From Eucalyptus grandis (taxonomy: Eukaryota; Streptophyta; Magnoliopsida; Myrtales; Myrtaceae): 64,000 bases of DNA. The position numbers and the translations under genes are program-made. Positions 32,816-44,530 of the stretch are shown here, piece after piece. How positions within the stretch are numbered: the first letter of the stretch is position 1; the number at the start of each line of letters is the position of its first letter. The DNA lies in the NCBI RefSeq assembly GCF_016545825.1, contig NC_052612.1, forward strand, positions 1,426,001 to 1,490,000, in the 5' to 3' direction. The notes under the pieces are model-generated. The model was not told the origin of the DNA, ran no database searches, and worked only from the letters and a program-made list of their open reading frames with translations.

Positions 32816-33382
32816 TTAAAGAACTTGACATCGGTATGTCGGTCTTTTTGCAATTCTCCGGTCAAACCTTTTGACAAGATCATTAACATATTTTCTTGAT
32901 AAATAAAAAGTACCTTCCTTCAATTGTTTTATTTGAAGACCAAGAAAGAATGTTAACTCTCCCATCATACTCATTTCAAACTCATCCCGCATAGACTTTG
33001 AAAATTTTTTGCCTGGACTTTCATTAGAGGATCCAAAAATAATATCATCCACATATATTTGAACAAGTAAGAAACTTTTGTTTTCCTTCTTGATAAATAA
33101 AGTCGTATCCACTTTACCTTTGATAAAACCATTTTGTATTAGGAACTTACTTAATCTGTCGTACCAAGCCCGAGGTGCTTGCTTTAAACCATACAAAGCC
33201 TTTTTCAGTCTAAAGACTGAGTCTGGCTTCTTTGGGTCTTCAAACCCTGGTGGTTGTTCCACATAAACTTCCTCATGGATAAATCCATTTAGGAAGGCGC
33301 TTTTGACATCCATTTGGAATAACTTGAAATTCTTATAACAAGCAAAAGCAAGTAATAATCGAATAGCTTCTAACCTTGCCAA
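32816..33382 (-). pseudogene. Copia reverse transcriptase fragment
   Basis: 188 residues open with ARLEAIRLLLAFACYKNFKL then QMDVKSAFLNGFI, and hold KQAPRAWYDRL and the catalytic YVDDIIFGS. The best preserved part of the element. It lacks the fingers region, which lies in broken frame to the right. Confidence 0.93.
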
Positions 33383-33951
33383 CGAGCGTAAGTCTCATCA
33401 TAGTCTATTCCCTCTTATTGCGTATATCCTTGGCACGAGTCTTGCTTTATTTCGTACGACTTTTCCTTTCTCGTTCATCTTGTTTGAACACCCATTTGGC
33501 TCAATACTTAGTTTTACCTTTTGGTTGGGATGTCAATTCTAGACATCATTTATCTTTGAACTTGTCTGAGCTCTTCTTGCATAGCTTCAATCCAGCTTTC
33601 ATCAGATAAAGCTTCTTCTATGCTCTTTGGTTCAATTTCAGAAACGAGTGCCACAGCACTAGACTCTTCTTGCCTTTTGGATCTTGTGCGAATTCCTTCA
33701 TTAATTTCGCCAATTATAAGATCCTTGGGATGACTGGACTTATGCTTCGATTTACTCGTTGATTTATCTATAGATGATCTCTTTCTTTATTTGGATCTTC
33801 ACTAACAACTCCGATGCTAATTTTCCAGAGTCTCAGATGCTTCTTGAGTTATAGACTTTGAAGGTGTCAGGCCGCAGTTCGAGACTCTTCTTGATGAGTC
33901 GACTTGATTCATCTTGCGTTGAGTCTTGAAATTTGACATTCATTGACTCCT

Positions 33952-34326
33952 CTACCGGCTCTTCTTGTTATAGACTCTGTAAACTTTGCTTGATGTAGAA
34001 TATCCAAGGAAGATACCTTCATCCGATCTTTCTTCAAACTTACCAACTCGATCTTTTGCATTTTTCAATATAAAACATTTACAACCAAATACATGAAAGT
34101 ATGAAACAATAGGCTTCTTTTCTTTGAATAACTCATAAGGGGTTTTCTCAAGAATAGATCTTAAGAAGACTGTATTGATGATATAAAAAGTTGTTAAGCT
34201 TGACTTCAAACAAAATATTGAAGAAATTTTACTTTCCAAGTAAAAGAGTTCTAGCCATTTCTTGAAGAGTTCTTTCTTTCTTTCCACAACTCCATTTTGC
34301 TGAGGAGTATATGGAGACGAGAACAC
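33952..34326 (-). pseudogene. Copia integrase C-terminal fragment
   Basis: Starts FSSPYTPQQNGVVERK, the last part of the integrase catalytic core with its glutamate. Continues to KTPYELF and FHVFGCKCFILKNAKD, ending with the FLGYS segment typical of copia. Confidence 0.9.
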
Positions 34327-34739
34327 ATGCTTAAAGCCAGATTCATCACAGAATTTTGTAAAATCTTGATTTTCAAATTCACCTCCATGATCTTGTTCTT
34401 ATATCGGAGATAACACAACCTTTTCATTTTGAACCTTTTTAGCAAATTTTCAAAATACGAAAAGGTTTCGGACTTACGAAAGGAAATATACCCAAGTAAA
34501 ACGGGAGTAATCATTGACAATTACTAGGCAATACTTCTTACCCCAATGCTGCGAGTTCGGTTTAGTCCAAGAGATCCATATGCGGAATCAAGAGAACATG
34601 ATTAGTAGAGACATGATTTATTGGCTTAAAAGAATTTCTTACATGCTTTCCCGAGGCCATGGAGTGCATGTCGTCTTTTGGTATGGTAATTTTGGTAGAC
34701 CTCCCGAACAAGCTGCTTTGATGAGATTTTGGCTAATTG

Positions 34740-36900
34740 CTTCATGTTGATATGACCAAGCTTTTGTGCCATAAGCTTGCTTCATCTTGAATTGAGATAA
34801 GACATTGCGATTCATTTGGTTTCACATCCCGGAAGATAGATATTTCCATGTCTTCGACCCATGAAAGAGGCGAGTAGAGTCTTTCCAGATTCCAGAACAT
34901 GTCCCTTCTTGAAAAGAAAGATCTTGAAACCAGTATCACTGATTGACTAATGAGAAGATTGTAATTGAGTCTTTCCACTAAGGAGACATTACTTATTGTG
35001 AAGTACCAATTTTCACCGGTTCCAAATCCACAATACTTCCTTTGCTTTGTTTCCTCCAAATGAAACTTTTCCACCATTTACTTGAGCAAGCTTTATAAAA
35101 CAATTTGAGTCTCATCCATGTGTCTTGAGCATCCGCATCAAGATACCACTTTACTGTTTCTTGGCAGACCTTGCATTTAAAATAAAGTCTCAAGCTTTCT
35201 TTGGTAACGGAAACTTTCTTGGGTCCTTTGGTGTTAGTAAGATAACGATGATGCCCATACTTTCTTAACGGGTTTCCATACCATAGGACACTCTTTTTCA
35301 AAAGTGATCCAGTTGTTGCACTTTGAAGACATCGGGGAACATTTTCTTCCTACAGGTTTAACAAAAACTTTCTTAAGTGATTTTTGTAAACCTCACTCAA
35401 AGCCTTTTCTTAATTCTTTCTTTTACTTTAGGAAAATCAATCAAGGGAATTGTTTCTCTTGTCATACTAGACCAGACTTATTGAAGTAAGGTCTTTGCTT
35501 TCGTAAAGAATTTTCTCAAGTTTTTCAGACCTATAGAAAATTTCTTAGATATATTTGATAAGTCTGTTTTTAAAAAGCATTTTCTTTTTAAAGATTTTCT
35601 TCATTTTCTTTAAGATTGGAAAGCAGACACGTCTAGACTTTTAACTCTTTCTTCTAAAACATCTTCTTTTTGTTTTAGAGCAGAGTTTTCTTTTTCAGTT
35701 TGGAAATTCTTTTGAGAGAAGTCTTAAGACTAAAGCATAGATCATCAATATATTTAGAAACTTTGACAGGAATTTTAAAATTACTTGCCTCAAATTCACT
35801 TTATGCGAGTCCTGATCCCGAGTCCGATTCAGTGCCGAGTCGATTGTGCCATCGGACATAAATTGGCATATTCATTATCACTTTCTTCACACTCAGTATC
35901 ACTCCAGTTTCAGCTTTGGAGCTTTTCAAATTTTCAGCTTTTCCTTTCTTCTTCTTGAAGAGGACAGTTTAGTCGATGTGTCCCTTTTCTTGCATTCAAA
36001 GCAGACTACATCTTTATTTGGTTCCTCATCATCAACAGACTTGGTCCGCTGTCTGGCCTTGTTTCTTTGAGTTGAACCTTCTTCCTTTTCTATTTAGTTT
36101 GAATCTTTAACTTATCATGAGAGCAAGCTCCTCCTCGTCATATCATCTTAGTCTGTAGATTACTTAATCATCATTTGATTTTAATGCAATGGATTTCTTC
36201 CTTGATCTTAATCTTCATTGATCATTTCCACTTCATAAGATGAAGAGTTCAATTAGCTCGTCAATAGATAGTGGCATAATTCTCTGCGTCTCTCTTATCG
36301 GGAAGTCTTTATGTGATTCCAATCACTGGAGAGTCCACCGGTAACTTTTTTGCCTTCGTAGGATCGAAGTTGGTTGACCTTGATTTTCAAGACCATTCAC
36401 GATATACGTAAAAACGACTAAACATGTCGAATATTTATTCTCTGGTTTCATTAAAGGCTTCGTATTGACCGAAGAATGTTGATTCTTGTTTCCTTCCTTT
36501 CGATCTGTTCCTTCATAGGTGATATGCAATCTGTCCCAAACTTCTTTTGCTGTACCACAGAAGATATTCTATTATATTCAGTTGGTGATAAAGCACAATA
36601 TAAGGAGTAAATTGCTTTTTATCAGTGTTTGTCTCTTGGTTATTTCTTCTGAGACATTCCGCTGGATTCTTGTTTCTTTTCCTCTTTCGGAGAGCGTGCA
36701 GTGGTAGGGTAATTCCTTTTTCTACAACGTCCCATTCTAGAGAGGATCCTTTGATCGTAGGAAAGCTTTCATCTTGTTCTTCCGATGCTTAATCCTTTCC
36801 ATCAAAGTAGGGTGGTCTCGGTATTGCTGACCTTCCATCAGCTGCGGTGCCGAAGATACTAGCCATGGATCTTTTACTGTAAGTAAACACTTCCAAATAA
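34740..36900 (-). pseudogene. Copia gag region, degraded
   Basis: The minus strand near 36323-36529 resembles a SIRE gag core (a YEGTD...ENKYS...FTYIVNGL pattern). Near 35980-36010 half a zinc knuckle (CFECKK) survives. Frames are short and broken. Confidence 0.6.
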
Positions 36901-36913
36901 AGTAAGTACAAAG

Positions 36914-36925
36914 GCTCAAATACTA
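36914..36925 (-). promoter_or_regulatory. Primer binding site of the copia
   Basis: Minus strand TAGTATTTGAGC, 2 bases from the LTR, matches the initiator-Met tRNA site TGGTATCAGAGC at 9 of 12 positions. Confidence 0.65.
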
Positions 36926-36927
36926 AT

Positions 36928-37803
36928 TGATATTGCTAAATTATAAACACCTAGAGGGGGGTGAATAGGCGCACAAACAATTTGTCGATATACGGAAGTA
37001 ATTCTTAACAAATTGAAATACGATCAAGGTAGAAAGAGAGAAATTGAACACAGATTTATAGTGGTTCAGCTTTTCCAAGCCTACGTCCACTCTTCCGACC
37101 GACAGCCCACCGGCTGGATTTCACTATGATCAAAAGAGTAGTTAAATTTGCCTTGATTTCCACAGTGTAGATGTACTACCACACCTCCTCAAGGTCTCTC
37201 ACAAATATAGACTCTCTTTTGTATACAAGTATTCGCTCAAAGGATTTATCTAAACAAAATAGGAGCTTAGGACTTTTTGGAATTCTTCATCGCACACCTC
37301 GAACAACTAAGGGCGTCTTCCTTATATACTCCTTTATGCCATCTTATACCCGTTGGCACTTAAAAGAATTCCTCCAATCTGCCCGTTGGATCTAATCAAT
37401 TAGGAAGATCGTTCGAGCTATTAAAGGAACGTGTTGATAGCCCACATCAATCATGTTCGCCCATACAATCGGGATCTCGGTTTCCGCCAGTAGAACCTTC
37501 CAATAATATTTAGACAATCATCGAATCTTCAGTCATTAAACCAAACTTGATCAATCAAAGGATTCTGATATCGTCTTCTCCAGCCTAGATCTTCTCAGTG
37601 ATAAGTGCTAAATCCTAACAAAACATCCAGTTAGGATAACCTTCTTCAATGACTGCATCACAAACTCAATGAGGATAGACTTTTGAGTCTTGAGTCCTGC
37701 TGTCCGGAAGTCTTCAGACTGCTAACGGGATTTACAGACATGGACTAGACTGATGGAAACGTTTTGTCAACTTCAAAACTCTTTCACGAGGATTTCTCCA
37801 ACA
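36928..37803 (-). repeat. 5' LTR (876 bp) of the SIRE-like copia
   Basis: Pairs with 28333-29219. Borders TG...CA in element sense, with target duplication CAGGG immediately right. Confidence 0.93.
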
Positions 37804-38370
37804 CAGGGTTGGCGAGCGAAGACCGGGTATGCAAGTGCATGCCCAGTGTGTAAATTCAGACCGTGCCCAGGCAGCCGGTGACGGAGAATTCGTTGATGGA
37901 CGTGTATGCAAAGTCAAGGAGTCAAGATGCATATAGCTATTTGACGATATGCCTCAAAGGGATGCCATCTCGTGGAATAGTCTCATTTCCGGGCATGATA
38001 GGTTGGGAGAGATGACGAGGGCGAGAGAATTGTTTGGTGTGATGCTGTACAAGACTGTTGTCTCTTGGGCGCGATGATTTCCAGAGTGTACTCAAGTCGG
38101 CTGATTATGTGATGCCTGGAAACTTTTAGGCGAATGTAGACGCATTGGTGTTGAAACCTGGATGAAAAAGTATTGTACCCGTCTTGCCAGCTTGTTCACA
38201 CCTAGGAGCTCTCGGTTGGGAAGTGGATTCACATGTGATGCACATTAGCACCAGTTTCTCCCACAGGCTTCTACATCCACCTATATGCACACAGACTTGT
38301 ATATGCAAAATGTGTTGCATCGAGCAAGTGAGCCTTTTGTTCAATGAGATGAATGAGAGGGATGTATATT
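37804..38370 (+). pseudogene. PPR protein pseudogene, piece 2
   Basis: Across two or three frames this reads GMQVHAQ, ENSLMDVYAKSRS, then DDMPQRDAISWNSLISGHDR and GEMTRARELFGVM, then VVSWA, and near 38330 IEQVSLLFNEMNERD. These are consecutive P, L and S motifs of a PLS-class PPR protein of the organelle RNA-processing kind. Frame changes and stops occur. It continues piece 1 across the copia insertion and is followed by a GAUT fragment. Confidence 0.8.
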
Positions 38371-38384
38371 TTGATCAGCATGGG

Positions 38385-38763
38385 ATGGTAAATGGTGCTG
38401 TTCAGACATATGAGAGTTTCCATATATTTGATAAGTATCTCAATCTCTCTAATTCAATCAACCTTGAGAATTTTGATCCGGTGCTTGTGGTTGGGCATAT
38501 GGTATGAAAATGTTTGACCTCAAAGAATTGGAAGAAACATCACGGGAATATATCACCCGATGGCACAGAATGAACGAGGATAGGACATTGTGGATGCTTT
38601 CTGGCATCTTATCCCAGGGTTGGTCACTTTCTACAGTCTGACTTGTTCGTTCGATCGGAGGTGGCATGTGTTGAGACTCAGCTGTGATCCCGCACTCAAC
38701 CGGACAGAAATGGAGAATGCAGCAGTCATTCATTACAATGGAAACTGTAAACCATGGTTGGTT
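38385..38763 (+). pseudogene. GAUT-type galacturonosyltransferase fragment
   Basis: Frame pieces read MVNGAVQTYESFHIFDKYLN, NLENFDP, GMKMFDLKE, MNEDRTLW, then LIPGLVTFYSLT, RRWHVLRL and ENAAVIHYNGNCKPWL. This is the C-terminal GT8 catalytic part of GAUT enzymes that build pectin homogalacturonan in the Golgi, including the HYNGNxKPWL motif that contacts donor and metal. Several shifts break it. It sits between PPR pieces 2 and 3, with no intron visible over about 380 bases. Confidence 0.85.
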
Positions 38764-39004
38764 GGCGGTCTCAACTGTTTTGTCAATCTACGATCAGTCT
38801 CGAAGAGGGAACACTGCCGCTGTGCATGCATAATAAACCAAACGAAGAGGAGGAACGTCTGCAATGCAATTACATTTCGACCTGACGTTCCTGAGAATTG
38901 CGACACAGCTCTAACGGGTTAGAGAACTGTCTCCAATGGAAGATGGCATGAGTGTTAGTCCACTTTAACGAAGGGCGTGAGCAGGAATTGGAATCACTGA
39001 GCCT

Positions 39005-39340
39005 TCCATGATTAATTCCATTGTCAAAAAAGTGTCTTCAAAGCTATCGAATGGGTCAAGAAGTCCATCCATGCTTGTGTGCTCAAGCAGGGTCTCGACA
39101 CATTCTGTTCCATTGGTAGTTCCATCATAGATTCGTACATGAAGTGCAGGGACTTGGAATCCGCGTTGGGCGCCTTCCGGTCATGCAAAGCAGAGACTTC
39201 ATGTCGTAGAATGTGCTCCACTCAGGTTTCTTCATCAGGAAATTTGGGATGAAGGTTGTCGATTTCTGCGAGCCCTAGTTGATGGATTTGAACCCAATGT
39301 CTCACTTTGGTACTGGTTCTTCAAGCGTGTATGCGGATGT
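39005..39340 (+). pseudogene. PPR protein pseudogene, piece 3
   Basis: Reads AIEWVKKSIHACVLKQGLD then GSSIIDSYMKCRDLESALGA, and in a shifted frame VDGFEPNVS. These are PPR repeats (xxHACVLKxGxD...IDxYxKCxxLESA). It probably belongs to the same protein as pieces 1 and 2, interrupted by the GAUT piece. The following stretch to 39539 stays open but is not recognised. Confidence 0.7.
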
Positions 39341-39539
39341 TGATATGGAGCGAGCAGATGGACTTTCATACGCTTTCTTGAAGTTCATCAATGAGTGGAT
39401 TGGGCACATTGATCTTGATTCAATCTTAGGAATGCAGAGACATTATGCAAATGTGCAGGATAGTTTGTTCAAAAGAAACGAGCATGAAAAGGCAAAAGGT
39501 TTCAGGATGTGCCCAGACAAGAGAGATGATGAAGTATGA

Positions 39540-41040
39540 TTACCTGACTTAACGTGAAAATACATCGGATCAGCATTTAGAATTAGAGGGAAAATCTCTC
39601 TTCCCCCACCAATGAGAAGTGCAAGGCAAAACCATCAGAGATTATCACTAAAGGATGTATAATGCTGAGCCCAATTAAGTATGGAGATAACACATTCCTT
39701 TTCCTTTACTTACTGGGGAGATAATTGAGGCAATTCCTGATGAATGAAGACATGAAGCAAAATGAAATTGATTCGGCGCAAGAAGGTGCATCGTTCTAAA
39801 TTAGTCAATTCAAGTTTGGAATGCAAGTAACATATCCCATCTCTTTGGAAAAGATGGCATGCTAAGGCCCAACCATCCATTTTGTTGTGAAGGATGGATA
39901 TCATTCTAAAATGGTTTCTAGTCAAGTGTGGAAATAACATGCCCAATATTTTCCTTGCAATAAATGAGCAAAGCATTCAAGAAACAATATCCTCAAATGT
40001 GAAATAGGAGTACTCTCCAATAAATGAGGCAAAGCATTCAGAACAATATCCTCAAATGTGGAAGAGGGAGTACTCCTCTCTCTCCTTTCAAAAACAAGTT
40101 CTTCAAGATAACTTTAAAAGAAACACATCGAATGATCCATATTTAAATTTTGAAAGCTCCTAAAAACAAATGTGCTTTTGAGAAGAGCATTTAAAAAGAG
40201 CAGAATTAATTCAGTGATTATCATGGCATGTAAAGAAATGTTTTCATAAATAAAATCAAAGCCATGGAGGCGTTTTTCGGCAATCCTGTCACTTTAGGTG
40301 ATGTATGTCATGCATATCATGCATATATCCTTCAACAGTTCCTAACATGCTTCGTTGTCATTCTGGATAGGAAATGTTAATACCTGAAAGAACAAAACAC
40401 GTGAAGGTAAATTGTATTTATTCAATTATATTTGATACCATTTCTGAAGTGAGATTTTCTTTTCCTTTGATTGAGAAAGATCAAACACTTGTAAGAGGTG
40501 TGGTACTATTATGATTAGTGGCTCTTAACGGTTCATCATGATTAGAAATACAAGATTGTGGGATATTTTTGTAGGAAATTACAATGATAGTAGGTGTTCC
40601 AAATGAAAAGGAGTAGCACAAATCGAGAAAGGAAACAAATTACTTCGTACTTTGAGCTGTTAGCGAGGCATATGCTTCTTTTTGGTTATGAGGTTCCTGT
40701 GTTTCTTATAATGGTGAGGAGAGAGGGAGAGAGAAAGAGAAGAGGGGTTGGGTTTGCATTGGTAAGCTGACCTTGGTACCATTTGGCTTTCATCTATGTA
40801 TGATGAGTTGCTGAGATTGTCTCCTCTGATTAACAGAACTTGTTTCTTTACATTCAGAGTCTTGACTGCATATAATATGTCGGCTTTTGGAAGGTACAAA
40901 TGCTCAATACTTGACATGCAAGAAGCTAGGTTGCTGTTAGACACGCTGGGGAAGGTATTGAGTCTACTTTGGTGTATCCTTGAGCATTAGTAGCTGGAGC
41001 CATGGCAGGCATCCAGTGAAATGTTTCCTGGAATTCGATG
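39540..41040. other. Intergenic, with a 60-bp tandem duplication
   Basis: No gene recognised. At 39958-40015 and 40018-40077 a unit starting CAATAAATGAG and ending GAGTACTC is repeated twice. Confidence 0.5.
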
Positions 41041-41042
41041 CG

Positions 41043-41310
41043 TTGTTGGAGATATGCGAAGATCAATTTGTTGGAGATATGTGAGATTTAGAAAGTCAAT
41101 TTGGGATCATAATTGATCTATAGTATGGTTTCAAGAATCAATCTAGAATTAGATTTGATTTTATTTGATTTCATGTATCGGGTCTTATTCTTCTTTAGTT
41201 ATAAAAAACATTGTATTATAAATAGGAGCGTATGTTTATGAGACAACTCATTCAATACAGAATACAGATTTCTCCCAAGTCTCTCCTTTTCTTTCATTTT
41301 GTGACAACTA
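41043..41310 (+). mobile_element. Possible solo copia LTR
   Basis: TGTTGGAGATATG occurs twice at the left, then an AT-rich U3, TATTATAAATAGGAGC TATA-like sequence near 41215, and a CT-rich end. The layout is that of a short copia LTR. Limits and target duplication were not established. Confidence 0.4.
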
Positions 41311-41757
41311 AATCTCTTGCCGTTGAACTGGCACTTGTCCCAACTATACAGGTACTTTCACCTTCATTTTTGATTTTTTTTCTATTAGATCTCCTTGTTG
41401 TGACATGGAAGTTTGAAATGCAAATCTTTCTGGCTGTTTTTTGCCCATGGCAAAAGGCCGTTATTTTGATAACTATCTTCATGTCTGGTTTCTAAACTGA
41501 AATTCCTTTTATGGGCACTGTGAGGGTGAAATTTATTTACCAAAGATGTAGACCAAATAAACTTTTTAATTAAAAAAATTTAGCTTTGCTGAAAAGTGGT
41601 TGCCCAGATATCTTTTTGGCTTTCAAATGATGCTACGTATGAAATGTATCAAGATCATCATTCGATGCGTGGAAATAAATGGCTATGACATATCTTGTTA
41701 GATTGTCTTAAGGTTGCATTCATTTTCATACGTGCCATGCATTTGTCGTGTATCCTG

Positions 41758-42116
41758 CTGCTGTCTCCTCCCATATTGTCGACCTTTGCTTCAATCAACC
41801 ATGGCAATTGATTTCAGCTGAAACAAAGTAACGATAGTATACATCTTTCAGACTGTCAAAAAGTGTCTCGCAGGCTTATGTTGATGCAGTTCTTGATCTG
41901 GCTTGACATTTTGTCACCAATTTCATTCAACCTTTTCTTGATGCAGTTCTTGATCTGTCTTATGCTGTCTCCTCCCCATGTTGTCGACCTTTCTTCAAAC
42001 CAGTATATGGCAATTGACTTCAGTTGAAATAAAGATATGATAGTATCCATGGATCAGACTGTCAAAGGTGTCTTCTCAGGCTTATGTTGATGCAGTTCTT
42101 GATCTGGCTTCACATT
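41758..42116. repeat. 206-bp-period tandem duplication
   Basis: GCTGTCTCCTCCC...TTGTCGACCTT...CAGACTGTCAAA...GCTTATGTTGATGCAGTTC occurs at 41758-41914 and again at 41964-42116, about 80 percent alike. Confidence 0.8.
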
Positions 42117-42221
42117 TTAAATTTGTTCCAAACCACAAGAATATAACCACAATCAAAAGGCGCTAGCAACGAATTCTAATTCAGGCATAATCAGAAAGAA
42201 AAAATGCGCCGCGTTGACGAA

Positions 42222-42321
42222 NNNNNNNNNNNNNNNNNNNNNNNNNNNNNNNNNNNNNNNNNNNNNNNNNNNNNNNNNNNNNNNNNNNNNNNNNNNNNNN
42301 NNNNNNNNNNNNNNNNNNNNN
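42222..42321. other. Assembly gap (100 N)
   Basis: Exactly 100 N, a standard placeholder for a gap of unknown size. It probably hides the 5' part of the gypsy element that follows. Confidence 0.99.
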
Positions 42322-43530
42322 GGTCTCAAGCCATGGACCAAGTAGGAGTTGAAGCGGTTCAATGTGGGAGATCTCACAATGGCCATGATCGTGGCCGAAT
42401 TGCTCATGGAATATAAAGTGCCTTCCATATCTCGATTGAACTCTTGTTTGAGGTATAAAGCTACTGATGAGGGAGATCGGGGAGATACAACCACCTGATT
42501 GGAGGTAGACCATTGGCTGGTCCTCACAAGGCTCATGCGGAATCAAGCGAAGGAGGATAAAGGAAGGTACGCTCTTACAAGTGTTTCTTTTGTGATAGTC
42601 CACATATGGCGCGGGGTGGACTGGGATTACCCAAACAAGGCCAAGTTGGCCACCCTTTGCAAGGAAGATGAGCCTAAGGAAGAATCACGGTTGGGTTCGT
42701 TGCGAATCCTTAGCACGATCAAGTCCAAGAAGGCAAAGATGCCTAAAGGCTTGATGTTTGTAGACTTGCGGATTGGAGAGAGCATGATGAGTGTGCTTGT
42801 GGACACGGGAGCATCCGATCTATTCATATTGGAGGAAGCCGCGAAGAAACTAAAACTATGGGTTGAGAAGGGAGCCGGGTGGCTCAAGACGGTGAACTCC
42901 AAGGAGGTTCTTGTAATTGGTGTCGCAAGGGATGTGGAGCTACAACTCGGGTCATGGAAGAGCAAAGAGACCCTAGAGATAATTCCCTTTGATGATTACG
43001 ACTTTATCATTGGGATAAAATTCCTAGATAGAATCCATGCGGTTGTAGTACCATATACCGAGTGTATATGCGTGTTGGACAAGCATTGTCAATGCATGGT
43101 CCTGGTCCATCGTGAATTGGACCGTGATCGGAGAATGATCTCGGCAATGCAACTCGCCAAGGGAGTAAAGAAGGGTGAGGTGACCATCCTAGCGACCTTG
43201 AAGGTGGAGGACAAGAAGGGAGAAGGGAGTGAAGTCCCGATGGAGGTGACCCACATCCTCAACGCATTCAAGGAGGTGATGTCTCCTAAGTTACCAAAGA
43301 AGCTACCACCTCAAAGGGAGGTGGATCATCGGATCGAGCTGGTACCTGACGCTCAATTGTCTGCCATGGTGCCTTATTGCATGGCGCCCTCCGAATTGGA
43401 GGAGTTGAGCAAGCAATTGAAGGAGCTGCTCGATGCGGGGTATATTCGACCGTCCAAGGCTTTGTTCGGTGTGCCGGTCCTATTCCAGAAAAAACACGAT
43501 GGGTCACTCCGGATGTGCATTGACTACTAG
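42322..43530 (+). pseudogene. Gypsy gag end, protease and RT start
   Basis: The first 180 bases carry a capsid-like tail (RFNVGDLTMAMIVAELL). A zinc knuckle CFFCDSPHMAR follows near 42585, in a different frame from its surroundings. The long open stretch then holds the retropepsin active site VDTGASDLF (near 42800) and FIIGIKFLDR, and leads into RT with FQKKHDGSLRMCIDY. A TAG at 43528-43530 replaces the arginine codon normally following CIDY. Chromovirus-type gypsy is likely. The 5' LTR and most of gag are missing at the N gap. Confidence 0.88.
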
Positions 43531-44530
43531 GCACTAAACAAGCTAATTGTGAAGAACAAGTACCCGATCCCGCTCATCGCGGATCTCTTCGATCATCTTG
43601 GTGGAGCTCAGTGGTTTACCAAGTTGGATCTCCGATTGGGCTACTATCAAGTTCGGATTACTGAAGGGGACGAATCGAAGACTGCATGTGTAATGTGGTA
43701 TGGATCCTACGAGTTCCTCATGATGCCGTTCAGCCTGACTGATGCCGTCCGGCCTGATTAACGCTTTGGCTACATTCTGCATGCTCATGAACAAGGTACT
43801 CCACCCGTTCTTAGACCAATTTGTAGTGGTTTACCTAGATAATATTGTAGTGTATAGTCGGATGCTCGAGGAGCATTTCAAATATCTAAGTTAGGTCTTC
43901 CAAGTCTTGTGTGAGAATGACTTGTATGTCAAGTGCAAGAAGTGTGATTTGCCCAAAAAGAAGTTTCGTTCTTGAGGCACATCGTCAGGGGTGGGCGAGT
44001 GCAAATGGATAAGGCGAAGATTCAATCGATCATTGAATGGGAGCCGCCAACAAAGGTGACGAAGTTGAGGTTGTTCCTTGGCCTCACCAACTATTATCGA
44101 CGGTTCATTCGGAGCTACTCGAGCGTCACTGTACCACTCACGGATCTACTGAAGAAGGAGAAGCCGTGAGAGTGGATGGATCGATGCAAAAGGGCATTTG
44201 ATCGATTGAAGAAGGCCATGACCAATGAGCTAGTGTTGGTGTTGCCAGATCACACCAAACCCTATGAGGTAGAGACTGACGCATCGGATTATGCTATTGG
44301 TGGCGTTCTTATGCAAGACGGTCATCCGATGGTGTTCAAATCTTGCAAGCTGAATGATACCGAGAATTAGTATACCGTCAAGGAGAAAGAGATGACCGCG
44401 GTGGTCCACTGCCTTCGGACGTGGAGGCATTATCTCCTGGTGTCAAAGTTCGTCGTGAGGACGGATAATGTGGCTACGAGTTACTACCAGACCCAGAAGA
44501 AGCTGAGTTCGAAGCAAGCTTGATGGTAGG
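43531..44530 (+). pseudogene. Gypsy reverse transcriptase and RNase H
   Basis: Continues [31 protein letters not shown] and, after shifts, FVVVYLDNIVVYS, where the second catalytic aspartate (codon 43841-43843) has become asparagine. Further on come LFLGLTNYYRRFI and, in RNase H, the VETDASDYAIGGVL motif with its DAS aspartate. In-frame stops at about 44167 and 44368. Inactive. Confidence 0.9.

Larger units (their letters stand above)
28333..37803 (-). mobile_element. SIRE/Maximus-like Ty1-copia element, complete with both LTRs
   Basis: A 9,471-bp element on the minus strand, flanked by an exact 5-bp duplication CAGGG (28328-28332 and 37804-37808). LTRs are 36928-37803 (5' in element sense) and 28333-29219 (3'); each starts TGTTGGAGAAATCC and ends ATATCA in element sense. 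The LTRs are very similar, differing by many one- to few-base indels. Order on the minus strand: primer site, gag, integrase, reverse transcriptase, RNase H, then nearly 3 kb of extra sequence, then a polypurine tract. The pol order INT-RT makes it copia, and the extra 3' region is typical of SIRE/Maximus. Many frameshifts make it non-autonomous. Confidence 0.9.

Noticed and set aside
39944..39962. CCCAATATTTTCC as the missing right end of the MULE fragment at 15146
   Set aside because: The match is only about 13 bases, with no further arm homology and 24 kb away. Chance is likely.
42204..42603. Open frames spanning the N run
   Set aside because: They are translations of unknown bases and carry no information.
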